Shown one piece after another: positions 21,721 through 32,860 of a stretch of DNA of 64,000 bases. Made by a program: the position numbers and the translations under genes. The notes below the pieces were generated by a model, which worked only from the letters and a program-made list of their open reading frames with translations, searched no databases and was not told the origin of the DNA. The stretch's first letter is position 1; the number at the start of each line of letters is the position of its first letter. This DNA is from Ilyonectria destructans (lineage: Eukaryota > Ascomycota > Sordariomycetes > Hypocreales > Nectriaceae): the NCBI GenBank assembly GCA_020740775.1, contig JAHEWK010000018.1:682001-746000 (forward strand). The letters are read 5' to 3'.

Positions 21721-22289
21721 TGTATACCAAGGTGCAGGATGTTCGGGCCGTCGCAACGTCCATTACATCACAAAAGTCCCCCGCAATGGAGAAGCGAACT
21801 CATCGAAGCGTAACTATGTAGATCCCTCAAGCACATCACCCACCCAGCTGCCATTGGCACGCATCTACTATGGCAGCAAATCATGCTTCTAAACAAGCCC
21901 TAATAGGAAATTTCCGGGGAGCTTTGTCCTTGAAAGGAGGAACAGCCTCCGGACCTGCCAAATTCATATCCAAGTCAGGTGTTGCATACCACCCTCCAAT
22001 ATTCTCTGCCGATCTCTTGCCCTATTCGAAACGCGCAGGTCCACCAATAATTGGAGCGCATTTAGACTAACTTACGATTACGGGGTTACGAACTCAGGGT
22101 GCTTTGCTAGAATACGAGGCATTTGAATGTCAATGTAACGTATCCATGTTTTTTAGTATTAGTGAAAACATTCGTGCGGTTAATTGGTGCCCCATGGATG
22201 AGATATTTTCTGGCAGTGCGGCGGCAGTCCTCGGGGGAGTATTTTTTCGAACTGGTCAAGACCTTTTCGGTATTCTAGGATCTCGGTCG
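21721..22289. other. Intergenic, no gene seen
   Basis: Upstream region of the glycosidase-like gene. No supported gene. Confidence 0.5.
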
Positions 22290-22945
22290 CACTAGCATGA
22301 ATCAAAAAGTCCGCAAGCTTCCAATATCGTGCGGGAGACATTCACTAGCGGAGGGTGGTTGCTGGTTGCCGGGGCTTGTAATGCGCTCTCTGTTGGACAG
22401 AAAAAGGAGTCTTGCCTAATGGTCCTAGAAAGTATTGGCGATGAAGAACTCACTGAGTCTGCTGGTGATAAGTTGATAGCATCTCGCACGACACCGAGGG
22501 CATTCTCGAGGTCGGCTTCCTCTCCTTGTGTCGCATATCTATCCCCAAGACGGAGCGCAAGATTATTCAAATACATGGACGGTCCGAATAGTCGGCTATT
22601 GCTGCATCAATGGCTCTCTGCGTGATTTGAATACGCTCGTCGAGATGAGCCATTCTGCTGGTCTGAAGATACCGGTCGTCGAGCGCAGTACCAAGATTGT
22701 TCATGTACATGGCTCTGTCAGGATCGTCGCTTGGAGTGATCTCTAAGACTTGTCGCATAATACGAACAGCGAATTCGAGATCGGTGATTTCTTCCCCCAT
22801 GGAAAACTGCTCCACGAGTCGGATTCCGTAGGTAGTCAAGCGCCCTGCCCTTTATTGGGAGTCTACCGGTGTTAGATTGACAGCTTCCCTGCTAAGTCGG
22901 ATGACTTCTTTGAGATCGGCTAGGTCGACTCCTAGCAACTGATGT
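22290..22945 (-). pseudogene. TPR-protein relic
   Basis: On the minus strand, pieces of tetratricopeptide-like repeats of the fungal TPR/CHAT type succeed each other: LADLKEVIRLSREAVNLTP, then an in-frame TAA, then RAGRLTTYGIRLVEQF, DLEFAVRIMRQVLEITP, RAMYMNNLGTALDDRYLQT, RIQITQRAIDAAI; then in another frame MYLNNLALRLGDRYATQG and DLENALGVVRDAINLSPAD. Each unit has the family's 'NNLG..L..R' and 'A....R.A....P' pattern. At least one stop and one frameshift break it, and no start domain or effector domain is present. It is a decayed fragment with no function of its own. Confidence 0.7.
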
Positions 22946-23518
22946 TCACAGCCTTCAAAGGAACAATATCGCATGCAAACTCACACCTCTATCTATTTTC
23001 GATGTCGACGGGTTGTATTATATTCCAACTATTTACAGTTCAGGCTCGGAAATTCTTCTACATCCTAATCGAAGGAGTATATCTGTGCGCTGGGTAATTC
23101 AGAGCATGTATAAATGCTGAACGTTTATCTAGTAAGATTAATCCTACTTGCTTGCAACCGACTGGATGCAATGGATATAATTGTAACGCGAAAAGAGCAC
23201 CATATTAATAAATCGCTAGATGACAGTGCAAACAGGACAGAATAAACATTACGATACAGGAAAAACTAAACTAGGCCCCAAAATCCCTCGAAGACAATCG
23301 TGATATCTCTTGAGGCCATCCCTCCCTGCGAGCCGAGCCCAGGCTCGCCAAAAGCAGCCGTCACTTGAACACCGATCGTCCATCATGTCCAATTTCGCCT
23401 AACTTGAGGCTGAAAGCCCCTGCCTTTATTCGGAACTGGACCACATCAAAACAGTGCACCCAAGCAGCCAATCCAAAGCAGGGCGGTTCTTTGCGATCCC
23501 CTTGCAAGAGGCCGTTGC
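22946..23518. other. Intergenic, no gene seen
   Basis: Between the TPR relic and the end of the Clr5/ankyrin gene. Nothing supported. Confidence 0.5.
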
Positions 23519-26500
23519 TCAGAGACCGCCGCAAAATTGCAGGTGGTTTCGTATGAGACTAGCCACAGCAAATGAGCCACCACGCTCAGCGAGAGCAATG
23601 GCTCCGTCGTATCCAGTTTTGCCCAGATCACGACTGACTGCCCCTGCGCTTAGTAGGAGCTGAACGACATCAAGACGGCCCATCGAAGCAGCAAAATCCA
23701 AAGCAGATTGTTCGACCACATGACCGTGAGCGGCATCGACAGGAGGCCAGTTAAGAATGGCGCCATGGTCAAGAAGCATAACCACAACTTCCAGATGACC
23801 ATGAAATGCAGCGATTCCGAGCGCAGTAACACCGTTCTCGGAATAATTGATCTCGGCGCCCTGATCAACCAAGAATCGGATCAAATCCAACCTAGTGCTC
23901 AGGTCCTCCGTTGCGCAGTGATCCCAGTCGCAAGCAGCCTGCAGGGCTGTCCGCCCAAAATCTCCTGAAGCTGGCTTGTTGATGTCAGCTCCCCTCTGCA
24001 CCAGCAGAGACACCAACTTCAGGTTTCCTCGTGCAGCCGCGGCTTGGACGGGGGTAAATTGGGCCAAATCCTTGCGTGTTGTTGTGTATGCATTGACATC
24101 GGCGCCCGCCGTCAGAAGCTCAAGTGCTAACTCGTCACGGCCTCCGACATTGATTAGGCAAGAGAGGGGTGAGCCACGAGTAACAGACGCACCGTGTCTT
24201 AGGAGTAGTTCAAAAAGATCCAATCGACTAGAATCGAAATACCCAGCGTGGCTGAATATCTCATATCCGAGGCATGCTTCCAATAAATTTGCCTGTGAGA
24301 TGGCTACGTCTCGAAGACTCATTCCAAAATGTAGGAGCACGCTAAGTATATCCATACTTGTTGGATTAGCATCCCTTGGTTTGGAACGCAAAAGCCGAAT
24401 TAAGAAGTCAATGTCAGTTGAGTCGACAGGATTGGCCTGCAGCTGTGCACCACGGCGAAGGACAAATTCGATCATATTGCAATTTGCGTTCCTGTGCCGC
24501 CAGCCATGTCCCGGATAAAAACGGGGTTGAGTTCTGTGTTGAATCGCATGGGCGATCACAGTAAAAGACCCTTCAATTGTTTCGATTTCGGCATTAATAT
24601 TCACACCAGCTTCTAGCAACCATGAGACCGCTTCATAGTTGTTCAAACGCACAGCTGTAGATAATGCCAGAACAGCTCGATTCTTTATGTCAACCCCATG
24701 GCAAGCAAGAATCTGCAAATGGCCGAGTCCTGTCTCCGCTACCGCCCTCTCCAGGACTTCTGAGTCGATATCTGCCCCTTCTTCAAGAAGAAGCTGCAAA
24801 ATGGTTGAGAAGTCCTCGTCGCAATTAGAAGGAGTTGTAAACCCCACTAGACGGATTAAGGGGTTTTGAGCTGAGCTTTTCATCGATGGTAGTTTGATCT
24901 TGACGCCAAACTCGAGCAGTACTCGAATAAGCTTCATGTCAATGTTGTAGAATTCTCCGCAGATGAGCTGTTCAGCAAGCATCAATTCCAGAAACCCAAT
25001 ACCTTGCTCAGAATTCATTGGGTAGAGTAGCTTCAAGTAGTTCGATAATGCTTCTTTGCCTTGCTTTGCAGCAAGGCAAACAGCGGGGCGTGTAATTTCA
25101 GATGGTGATCTTTTGCTGGATCCAACCACTTTGTCATAAACCTCTCGGTTCACGAAGAAGATATATTCCAACACCGATGGCCAGTTCTCAAGCTGAATGT
25201 TATTTTGTTTATAAAACAATGAAGCTGGCGAATTCTCGTGGAACTTCATTTTCGTATCGACCTCGAATCCATTTTCCAGTAATATGTCTAGAACTGCGCG
25301 CTGTTCCTCATTGCGGAGACTGATTATACATTGATTTCGAGTTTGCGGGATGTAAACCGATCCCTTAAGCGCGAATTTCAAAAGTAGATTCTGCCAGTCA
25401 TCGTTCACACACCCATTCGCCAGGAGCATTGCGCATTCCGAGTTGCCGTGAAAGACAGCATAAATAATAGCAGGCTCCATGTCGCACATTCCATAGAAGG
25501 AATCATCAGGGCGTTCCTTGCCAGGGCAAGCTCCTATTTCGAGTAGACGCTGCACAATATCAGGCGTATTCATCGAGGCAGCAATGGAGAGATAATTGCC
25601 GCCATCTGAAAGGATCCAGTCTGGGTGTTGAATACCAATGTCAATGAAAAAGGTAAATTCATTCGTATAACCAAGGCTGTAGGCAGCAAGAATTATATTT
25701 TCCCATGCAGCCCTGGCAGTGGGAAGATCACTCGTAAGTAGCTGGAAAAGAATGTCCCGGGATATCCGTTCGAAGAGGATCTTGAAAAGTTCTGGACAAT
25801 GGTGGTAGTGGACCATACGATTCGATAAGTCATAAATAACTCTTGCCAAGAAATGGTACGTGTTGAACTCCAATGCAATATCTGTTGAGGGATGGATCTC
25901 ATCTAGGATGGCGGAGGCGGCTGGAGTCGATGTGAATTTCAGGATGTTGAACGGGTGAAGGGAGGATCCGAGATTCAAAAAATCAGTTCTCAAGTCGAGG
26001 CCAAAAAGAGACTCATGTGCTTGTTTGTGGTTCTTGGAGAGCTGTTGCGAGTTGTTTACTCTCGCTATTGTAATGTTAGTTCTTCTATTCCTCGGCGGTG
26101 ATTTTAAAACTACAACACATACCCAATTGTGTGACAATGAACCTTTTCCATGGAATGGTTTCTAGGAAAATCTTGTAGGTCATCAGACTCGGGTCGAGAA
26201 AGACTGCGCCCTTGGGGTGTTGTTCCAAGGGAACTCCCTCATGCGGTACCCTTGGCATTGGCTGGCAAGCATTTGCTTGAAGGCCCCTCGCAGCGAAGCT
26301 CGGAGAAGGCACCATAGAACGCACTGGGGCTGGTTCGCTTAATGGTGCAACATGTGGTGTTGACGGTCCTGCGGGGGATGGTGTCCGAACATCTACGCCG
26401 TCTGGGAGCGGAGGAGGCGCATTTCGGCCTAAACAAAATCTGGTCAGACTTGGCATTCCCAAGGATAAAAATGGCATAACTTACTACTACTAGCCGATAA

Positions 26501-26890
26501 GGCTCCGGATCTTCTCATCTCCTTCCAGGCTTTCTTCCACGGTATTTCTGTGCCATTAAGGTAGACGCCTGTATCTTTGCCGTCTCTCTTTCGCAAATGT
26601 TGATAAACAATAGGCCAGTCATCTTTCCTAAGCTTTTTCCGTAGCTTGAATTTGTCTCGAAGGTTTGTTTCGTACAGCCACAGACTACCAAGCTGGTTAG
26701 TCACGACGATAAGAATAACCAGAACGGGCTTGACTCACGACATTTGGGGGAATGCATAGTCTTGTTCCATGATTTGCTTGACTTCCTTGAGAGTTTTCCG
26801 CTGAGTCTCATATAGCCGACGAATAACCGGCTCGTGTGTTTCCCATATGTCTCCCTCAGCATTGGTAAGACGGGGCTCGGGAGATGGCAT
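23519..26890 (-). CDS. Clr5-domain ankyrin-repeat protein
   Basis: Four exons (26890-26739, 26684-26485, 26428-26123, 26064-23519) splice in frame to about 1067 residues; all introns are 54-59 bases with GT...TAG ends. The start at 26890 (MPSPEPRLTN) leads directly into a Clr5 domain, residues about 14-65: IWETHEPVIRRLYETQRKTL, then the ETNLRDKFKLRKKLRKDDW segment across the first intron. A Pro-rich linker follows, then about 850 residues with many ankyrin-type units, clearest in the last third (DLAQFTPVQAAAARGNLKLV, GVTALGIAAFHGHLEVVVML, EQSALDFAASMGRLDVVQLL). Clr5 domains are thought to mediate silencing- or chromatin-related contacts in fission yeast. In filamentous fungi such Clr5/ankyrin proteins are expanded and of unknown role. 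The middle repeats are divergent. Confidence 0.87.
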
Positions 26891-28123
26891 GGTGGAAGAT
26901 TTATGGGAAAGGGGCTTAGAATAAGTCAAGATTGGAATAAACTGAGGATGGTTGCTGGTTGACTTGTAGGGAATGTTGAAAGAGATGTGGAATGAGAAGA
27001 GCCGGGGGATGTCAGTCTTTTATCATGTTGCAGTATGCCGCCGCGATTTTCTCCTTAGGCATTGTCATAGAATGCCTAACGAATGTGCAACGTTGGGCTT
27101 GTCCAAAATCTGAATCCCTAACAAATGTGCAACATTGGGCTTGTCCAAAATCTGGTGGCAAATCATAGCACTGCCGTATGCATGTTCTTATTCGTCGGGA
27201 AAGAAATGCACCCAATAGCCTGTCGACACTTGTGTTGGGCTGCAGTGACACGCGGAGAAATTGACGAAGGCTCTGGCTAGCTGGACAAAGAGACCAATAA
27301 GGGTGGTGTCTCTTGCAGTAATTGGGGGAGGACATTTGGCTTCCATTTCCTAGACTTTGGCCCTTGGTGCCAGTTGCATCTACGCCCACTAATTTGAACA
27401 TTATATTTTAATAAAGATGTAACCACACACTCCCTTTTACTCAATTAATATCAGCTACTCTTTCTGTTTGATAACTTCCTTTTAAAGTCAGATTTTCAGC
27501 AGGATGGATTGCTATATCTCAGCTACCCTAAATACCTTAGGGTATAGATATGTTGCAGACCGGCATGTTCACGGGCATCAAATCGGTCCCTGGCATGTCA
27601 ACAATGACAGCGGCATATGTCGCCGAGAAAATCACAAGAATTCTCTACAGCGGCAGGGCTTGCGTTGGTAGGCTTTGCGCGTTGGGTGCGTGTTTTGCCG
27701 ATTTGGATGAGAGTCTGGGCCCAAGACATTACTGCCATTGCTTTCAAGGACGTCAAACCTCATGACCCTTTTGAAAAATCGCATGAGGGAGTCAATCTGA
27801 CTTTTGCATGAATATGCTGAGGGAAAAAGCTTGGTAGTTTCATGGCCACCCGGCCTGGCCGATGTGGAGATGACGAGGGAGGAAACTCGAGCTGGGCGAT
27901 ACAATATGCTCGAAGTATTGCAGGTCCAGGGGTCTAGATTCAATCCAGCTGTCCTATCAAACTTCCATCTTGGGAATAGCAAGGTCTGCAGGGATTGAAC
28001 AGAGACACCACTTCAACCATGATTCTTCAACTCCTAACTTCTCACTTAACCCGATGATCTGCTAACCAAGGTAGACGTGTCCTCTCTTTTATTTGATCGG
28101 GAGAGCATGAGACCCAGGGTGAC
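26891..28123. other. Gene-poor region with a short direct repeat
   Basis: Promoter side of the Clr5/ankyrin gene, then about 1.1 kb with no supported gene. The only structure noticed is the 38-bp direct repeat at 27075-27154. Confidence 0.5.
27075..27154 (+). repeat. 38-bp direct repeat pair
   Basis: Two copies, 27075-27112 and 27117-27154, share CCTAAC(G/A)AATGTGCAAC(G/A)TTGGGCTTGTCCAAAATCTG. The only two differences are G to A in CpG context, giving CA, the change expected from RIP read on the other strand. The TTGGGCTTGTCCAAAATCTG core matches the tandem unit at 35481-35616. Confidence 0.85.
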
Positions 28124-28399
28124 ATGGATAAGGCGGACAGGCTCATGCACTTCAACCCAGCTCTTGCCCTGCGGGACCCGAGCTATCGATTGTGGTTCAG
28201 AACCAGATACCGGCCCCTGCCTGTTTCAAACGGTGATACCCGTGTGTTTTGCTGGCAGTGCAAAGACCTGTTTACGCCCGCTGAATTAGCGAATTTGTCC
28301 CGAGCCCGACCAATCCCAGCTCAAGGGCCTCATCGGGAGACCAGTTCAGGGCGAACAAGCTTTCACCCTGGCCACTTAGCGGTACAATACAACCCCTGA
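28124..28399 (+). CDS. Hypothetical short protein, unproven
   Basis: A 91-residue frame. The middle part (ALRDPSYRLWFRTRYRPLP, then FCWQCKDLFTPAEL with a CxxC pair) has the composition of real coding sequence, and I do not recognise a family. The last residues run into the 19-bp inverted repeat, so the natural end, if it is a gene, may have been lost. It could be a fragment of a larger decayed gene. Confidence 0.25.
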   Translation: MDKADRLMHFNPALALRDPSYRLWFRTRYRPLPVSNGDTRVFCWQCKDLFTPAELANLSRARPIPAQGPHRETSSGRTSFHPGHLAVQYNP

Positions 28400-28440
28400 A
28401 AGTTCGACCCGGGCCGTGATATTCAGGGGTTGTATTGTAC
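28382..28440. repeat. Perfect 19-bp inverted repeat
   Basis: Arms 28382-28400 (GTACAATACAACCCCTGAA) and 28422-28440 are exact reverse complements separated by 21 bases. The sequence can fold into a strong hairpin. It lies between gene-poor stretches and ends the short frame at 28124-28399. No target-site duplication was found, so it is not assigned to a transposon. Confidence 0.9.
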
Positions 28441-29359
28441 ATGCCGTGATCCCGGTCAGTTAGTTCAGTTACATCGAGAGCTCAATTACACCTCAGAGGA
28501 ATCTCTCCAGAATAACTTCAGGGGCCCTATAACACTTTACTCTTCACTGCCAACACGAGGCTTCTAGAATAGAATTACATAGTTGGGTTGAAACACCTCT
28601 GGTGTTTCCCCAAGTTGCGGCATTTTGGATGCTTTTTCTAGACTCTTCATCAGCAAGGGCATTTCAAAGCTGCGTCCATACCGGTCGGGATTGGCAGCGC
28701 TGACTCAGTGGGAGCACGAAGATGTGGCCAGGTCCCGAACTACCTCTCTTCCAGCCCCATTTCCAACCGAACGCAGAATGGACGAGAAGAGTGTTAATCC
28801 AGGATCAGATCGTATTTCAGGTTTTAAAGGTGTTAATCATGGCCAAAGCGCAACCAGGGAGCTCACCCGGGCACCCACTCCGATTCCTCCTACACTGCCG
28901 GACAGGGTATATTTGATCGAAACAAGGATCAGGTCTTCGGGATTGCTTGACAACAGGTGCAAGGGGCCTAGCATTGGAGCTGTCGGACCGACGCGTCTAT
29001 CTAAATTTATCTCATCGGCCCGACAAAACGCCCAAGTAGTCTTCTATCAAAAGAGTCTTTTGTGACATTGAGACTATCATGACGTAGGAAATGATAGAAG
29101 TAGTTGCTTAGAGCTTGTCCCTTGCTATATTGAAATATTAAATCCATGCGTACCATAATAAAAAAAGAAACAAAGCCTTAGCATTTTAAGGAATGAGTCG
29201 TCTTATCAGCGACTTGATCAATATATATACTTGTGATCTGCCGTTCATTCTAAGATTCATCATCATACTGACAAGCACTTTCCTTTCGCTTTCGTTTACA
29301 CACTACTCGCCTTCGCGCAACTTTCATTTGACTTACAAACATTCATTCAGCTACTCAAA
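28441..29359. other. Intergenic, no gene seen
   Basis: A 146-residue open frame at 28625-29065 shows no recognisable motif and is not counted. The last 140 bases are the promoter of the small secreted protein. Confidence 0.4.
29222..29229 (+). promoter_or_regulatory. TATA-like element of the small secreted protein gene
   Basis: TATATATA lies about 130 bases before the ATG at 29360, leaving room for a leader of roughly 100 bases. Assigned by position only. Confidence 0.35.
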
Positions 29360-30134
29360 ATGATCTCTCGCTTCATTTTCAGCGCCTTCGTGGCACTCGG
29401 CCTGCTGATCGGCATCGTAAGTTGAATCCCTTAGAGAGTCTTTAGTTCTAGAAGCTTTACTTACCTTTCTTCCTAGATCTCTGGCGCACCTCTACTTGGC
29501 TCACGTGTGACTGAGAATTCAATACTTGTATGTCATCTCCGTAAGATATTAGACTGGGGACGTATCTAACAATCCCATGTAGGGTCGTACCGAATATCAA
29601 CTGGTATATACAGTGCCTACTAAGCGGTCGTCCTTGTGGGAGTTCGATGTCTACTCAAACGGTTACGATGGCACCAAGGGCAAGGAAAAACCGGCCGACG
29701 GCGTCCAGGTTGATAAGGTTCTGGATAATTTCACGATTGACACGGCAACTAAGACCCTGACTGTCCTTTCCGTCTGGAATAAATACGATAAGACCCCGAA
29801 GCGTCTTAGGCTGCGACAAATCCTCCATGATTGCTGGAAGAAGACGGGCCTCAAGCCCTTGGAGCTCAAGGTTGTCCAAGGAAAGATGATCCGGAACCAG
29901 GAGATGCAAGACGCTTTGAATTTCTGCCGCGAGAATCTGGATCTAGGCAACCGGGATAATTTCAGGGTAAAACCCGACGCCAAGGGAAAGGAGTGTTGGG
30001 ATCGGCTCGACAAGACGGTCTTTTCGAAGATCATTAAGGGGGCTATTAAAGACTTTGGCCCCAGCAAGACGCTTGTTCAGATCGAGCTGGACAACACGTT
30101 CCTCGGAGACAATATTCTCTACACCTTTAAATAA
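29360..30134 (+). CDS. Small secreted protein, orphan
   Basis: Three exons (29360-29416, 29477-29527, 29583-30134) with GTAAGT/TAG and GTATGT/TAG introns join to 219 residues. The first exon is almost exactly a signal peptide (MISRFIFSAFVALGLLIGI), with likely cleavage after ISGAP. The mature protein is charged and lysine-rich with three cysteines (HDCWKK, NFCREN, KECWDRL), an odd number. A tryptophan pair (SLWEFD, SVWNKYD) and a conserved-looking C-terminus (VQIELDNTFLGD) suggest a folded domain. I do not recognise the family. Small size, secretion, lack of known domain and a transposon-rich setting are features shared by fungal effector candidates, but no function can be claimed. An intronless start at 29613 is less likely because it loses the signal peptide. 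Confidence 0.7.
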
Positions 30135-30879
30135 GCGTCAGGGGTGGGGGGTATCTACATACACCTTTTCATTACGAGAAAACCGGCTGGGCGGCGTGGG
30201 GTGCGCACTCAAAGGGAAATCAGGGTTATTAGATAGTTTAGATGGGGTGTCAAGAGGGGTTTTTCCCTCCAAGGGGAGGTTTCCTCGGAACCAATAGACA
30301 GATGAAAATTACTGAAACATTACCTGCTCGGCAGACCGTTTTTATCATTACGTCAAGGGTGGACTGTGACGGTCATGTGTCCCAGTGTAAAGAACCGGAT
30401 CATGATGGGTTAGGTCGGCAGAGTGCTAGAGAGATGTTACTGGGCGTGGGTTTTGTCACGCCTGGTAAGCAACACTCGGCGAACCCGGGGAGCTGAACGT
30501 CTTCTAGGTCGCTCTGTGGTAGTAATCTGGAAATAGTTCATCTACGGCTAAGGTCATAAGCGACCTATCAGCATCAAAATATCAAGCGCTTCATATCAAA
30601 GCAGAAATGCGAGAGGGCGCCTTGGATAAGATTCGGGGTAGACGAGATACGGTTACACGGAATCCGTGTGGTGACGTTATGTCTCCCGGCTACTAGCCTG
30701 GATTGAATGTTGGCGAGCCAGGCTGAGTGAGTCGAGGCGCTATTTTCCCCCACAGATCGACTTGTTCGCTCGGGGGTTTGCTGATACAAGGTTAGCCGCT
30801 GTGTCTCTTACTGTACGGAGTAAGTCGTGCTCGGCGATGCGGCGATTGGCTAGTCTGCTTAGCCGCCGGTTAATACAGC
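30135..30879. other. Intergenic before the hAT relic
   Basis: No gene supported. The 5' part of the hAT element may begin in here, but its terminal repeat was not identified. Confidence 0.4.
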
Positions 30880-31994
30880 GATGAAGTGGTGGCTTGGAGG
30901 AATTATATCAATAAGGTTCGTTCACGGAGGACACGAAACGTATCCCTTTGGGTGTCAAGGCAACACCTGGGCGGCACGCTTGATGTCGTTCTTGATAACT
31001 GCACACGCTGGCTGTCGCAATATTATATGATTGAACGTGGAATTAAGCTCCGTCGCTACCTCGAAGAACTTATAGACATAACGATCCAATCGAACAGGAA
31101 GTCGACCCGATCTCGATCCAAAGTCGCAAAATCGCAAAGCTCACTTCCTCCATATCTTGAGGAAGATAATCTCCTTACTGATGCAGATTGGGAAGCTTTG
31201 AGCTGGTTTAGCAACATTCTCGCCATATTTAATTCTTGCCTTTTGAGACTTAAAGATAACTGTCAAGTTCGGCTTCAAAAAGGAGGTGCAGAAGCACAGT
31301 ACGGTATAGTTTGTCAGGTCGCTATTATATATAAGTTCCTCTTATAAACATTAGAGAGGGTAAAGGCGGATGCAGTAAATCGACTAGAGTCCAGCTACCT
31401 TTCTATATATATTAACTCTATATAGGCCAAACTTAATCAGTACTACACTAAGCTCGATAAAATACCAATTTATTATGCAGCTACTATTCTTCATTCTGGA
31501 ATCTAATAGGCGTTCTTAACGAGGGCGTATAGCAGAAGGGACAGTTGGATTGAAGAGGCTCGACATCTCATCTAAATGCTTTGGGAGGAAGAGTATCGGG
31601 ATCTCCCCGTTCAGTGGGAGATTGCTGATAGTAATCTTCCTGTAGCTGTGAGGGCATAGGAGTACAATCCCTTTAACTCATTCTAAGATGACCTTATGTC
31701 GTATCCGAACTCCGAAGAAAAATCGGTTGCCGATGAGTTCGAAAGGTGGCAATCTATAAAGCAGTACACAATTTTAAAGCACGATAACTCTCTGGAATAC
31801 TGGTCAACCAAGCGGTTTGAGTATCCTCGAGTAGCGAAAATGGCGATTGATGTCTTATCAGTCCCTACACTTGGTGATTGGGTACATCTCGCCAATATAT
31901 TCACATTATAGATGACAGGACTAGGCTTCGGAGGAGTAGTCATTTGTAAATCGAGTTGTGGACTCGGAGGGCTGAGAGATGGCATTCTAATATA
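30880..31994 (+). mobile_element. hAT-family transposase relic
   Basis: The frame DEVVAWRNYINKV..., with DNCTRWLSQYYMIERGIKLR, matches the core of fungal hAT transposases, where DN.TRW.S...M..R is strongly conserved. Downstream, in broken frames, come LNQYYTKLDKIPIYYAATIL (the Y/F-rich segment) and EYWSTKRFEYPRVAKMAIDV with LSVPT, the C-terminal hAT dimerisation domain. Several TAG stops replace expected TGG or CAG codons, consistent with RIP. The N-terminal BED finger and the catalytic start are missing, so it is inactive. Its last readable codons run up to the TA target of the Tc1/mariner-like element at 31995. Confidence 0.8.
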
Positions 31995-32436
31995 CAGTGG
32001 GCGTGCAAAAAACCGACAATTTGCCGATATCGCACCAAAACAGTATATTTTAAGAAATCTATAATAAATCTATAATATCGGATTACTTATTTTCTAAATA
32101 TATTTACAGATAGTCAGAAGATACTAAGAATTATAAATAAAGATATAATATTTAATATAATTTAATAGATTTAATTAGAGAATTTAAGATAAATCAGATT
32201 TTACTCTACTGAATTTATTTTTACTACTTAATATAAAAGTATATTTAAAATAAAATAAAAAGAATATTAAAAAGGTTAAAAAGAAAATAATATATCTATA
32301 TCTATACTCTAATAGAAAAGAAATACTTAAGATTTTTAAAGTCTATTGTTATTTTACCTAGAATTATTAAAAAGTATGCCGTAAATAGTTAGTGTAATTT
32401 CCAATTTTAGCGTTGTCGTTTTTTTGCACGGAACTG
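31995..32436. mobile_element. RIP-mutated Tc1/mariner-like element (non-autonomous)
   Basis: A 442-bp, extremely AT-rich segment flanked by TA (31993-31994 and 32437-32438). The left end, CAGTGGGCGTGCAAAAAACC then GACAA, and the right end, read in reverse as CAGTTCCGTGCAAAAAAACG then ACAA, form imperfect terminal inverted repeats of about 24 bp. TA target and CAGTG ends are the signature of Tc1/mariner (Fot/pogo-type) elements. There is no transposase frame inside. It could be a MITE or an internally deleted copy destroyed by RIP. It interrupts or abuts the C-terminal end of the hAT relic, so it inserted later. Confidence 0.8.
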
Positions 32437-32734
32437 TAGCTTGAAGACAGACAACATCTATCCTAACTATAGCCTAGATATCACTTCGCAACTGTGTATT
32501 TAGTCTCGTTACCACGTGTTTCAGATGCCAGTCGTAGGGGTATGAGATAGGCGACATTGCTACCAAGGGTGCCGGACATGCAGTGCTCGGTCGCACAAAA
32601 GTACATTTAGCCGGTCGGGGTTAAAGGGCGTTGCTCCATTATCGTATAGACAGCATGAGGAGCCAATGAGGTTGAATATTTAAGTTAATCTCTAACTCGC
32701 TCCCCACTTGGAAATTTCGTATTTTCAAATCTCC

Positions 32735-32860
32735 AGAGATGATCTTCGGCCGCGGGGTAGCTAAAGGAGACTAACATAATGGGAAGAGGCTTGCATGTTG
32801 CCATGTCAAGAATGCCGATATCGAGCAGTAGAGGGGCTCCCACTTGATATAAGGTCGCAA
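32735..32860 (-). pseudogene. Fragment of a second intradiol dioxygenase
   Basis: On the minus strand the stretch QVGAPLLLDIGILDMATCKP, followed by LP, aligns with QLGVPFLMDIGVLDMNTCEP, followed by LP, of the dioxygenase at 15047. The similarity stops on both sides: no AGPYYWP motif precedes it in frame and no FWHCNATG or metal-ligand HxH follows it. It is a small remnant of a related gene rather than a working enzyme. Confidence 0.65.

Noticed and set aside
28625..29065. 146-residue open frame
   Set aside because: Composition looks random, with no motif and no splice structure. Kept as intergenic.
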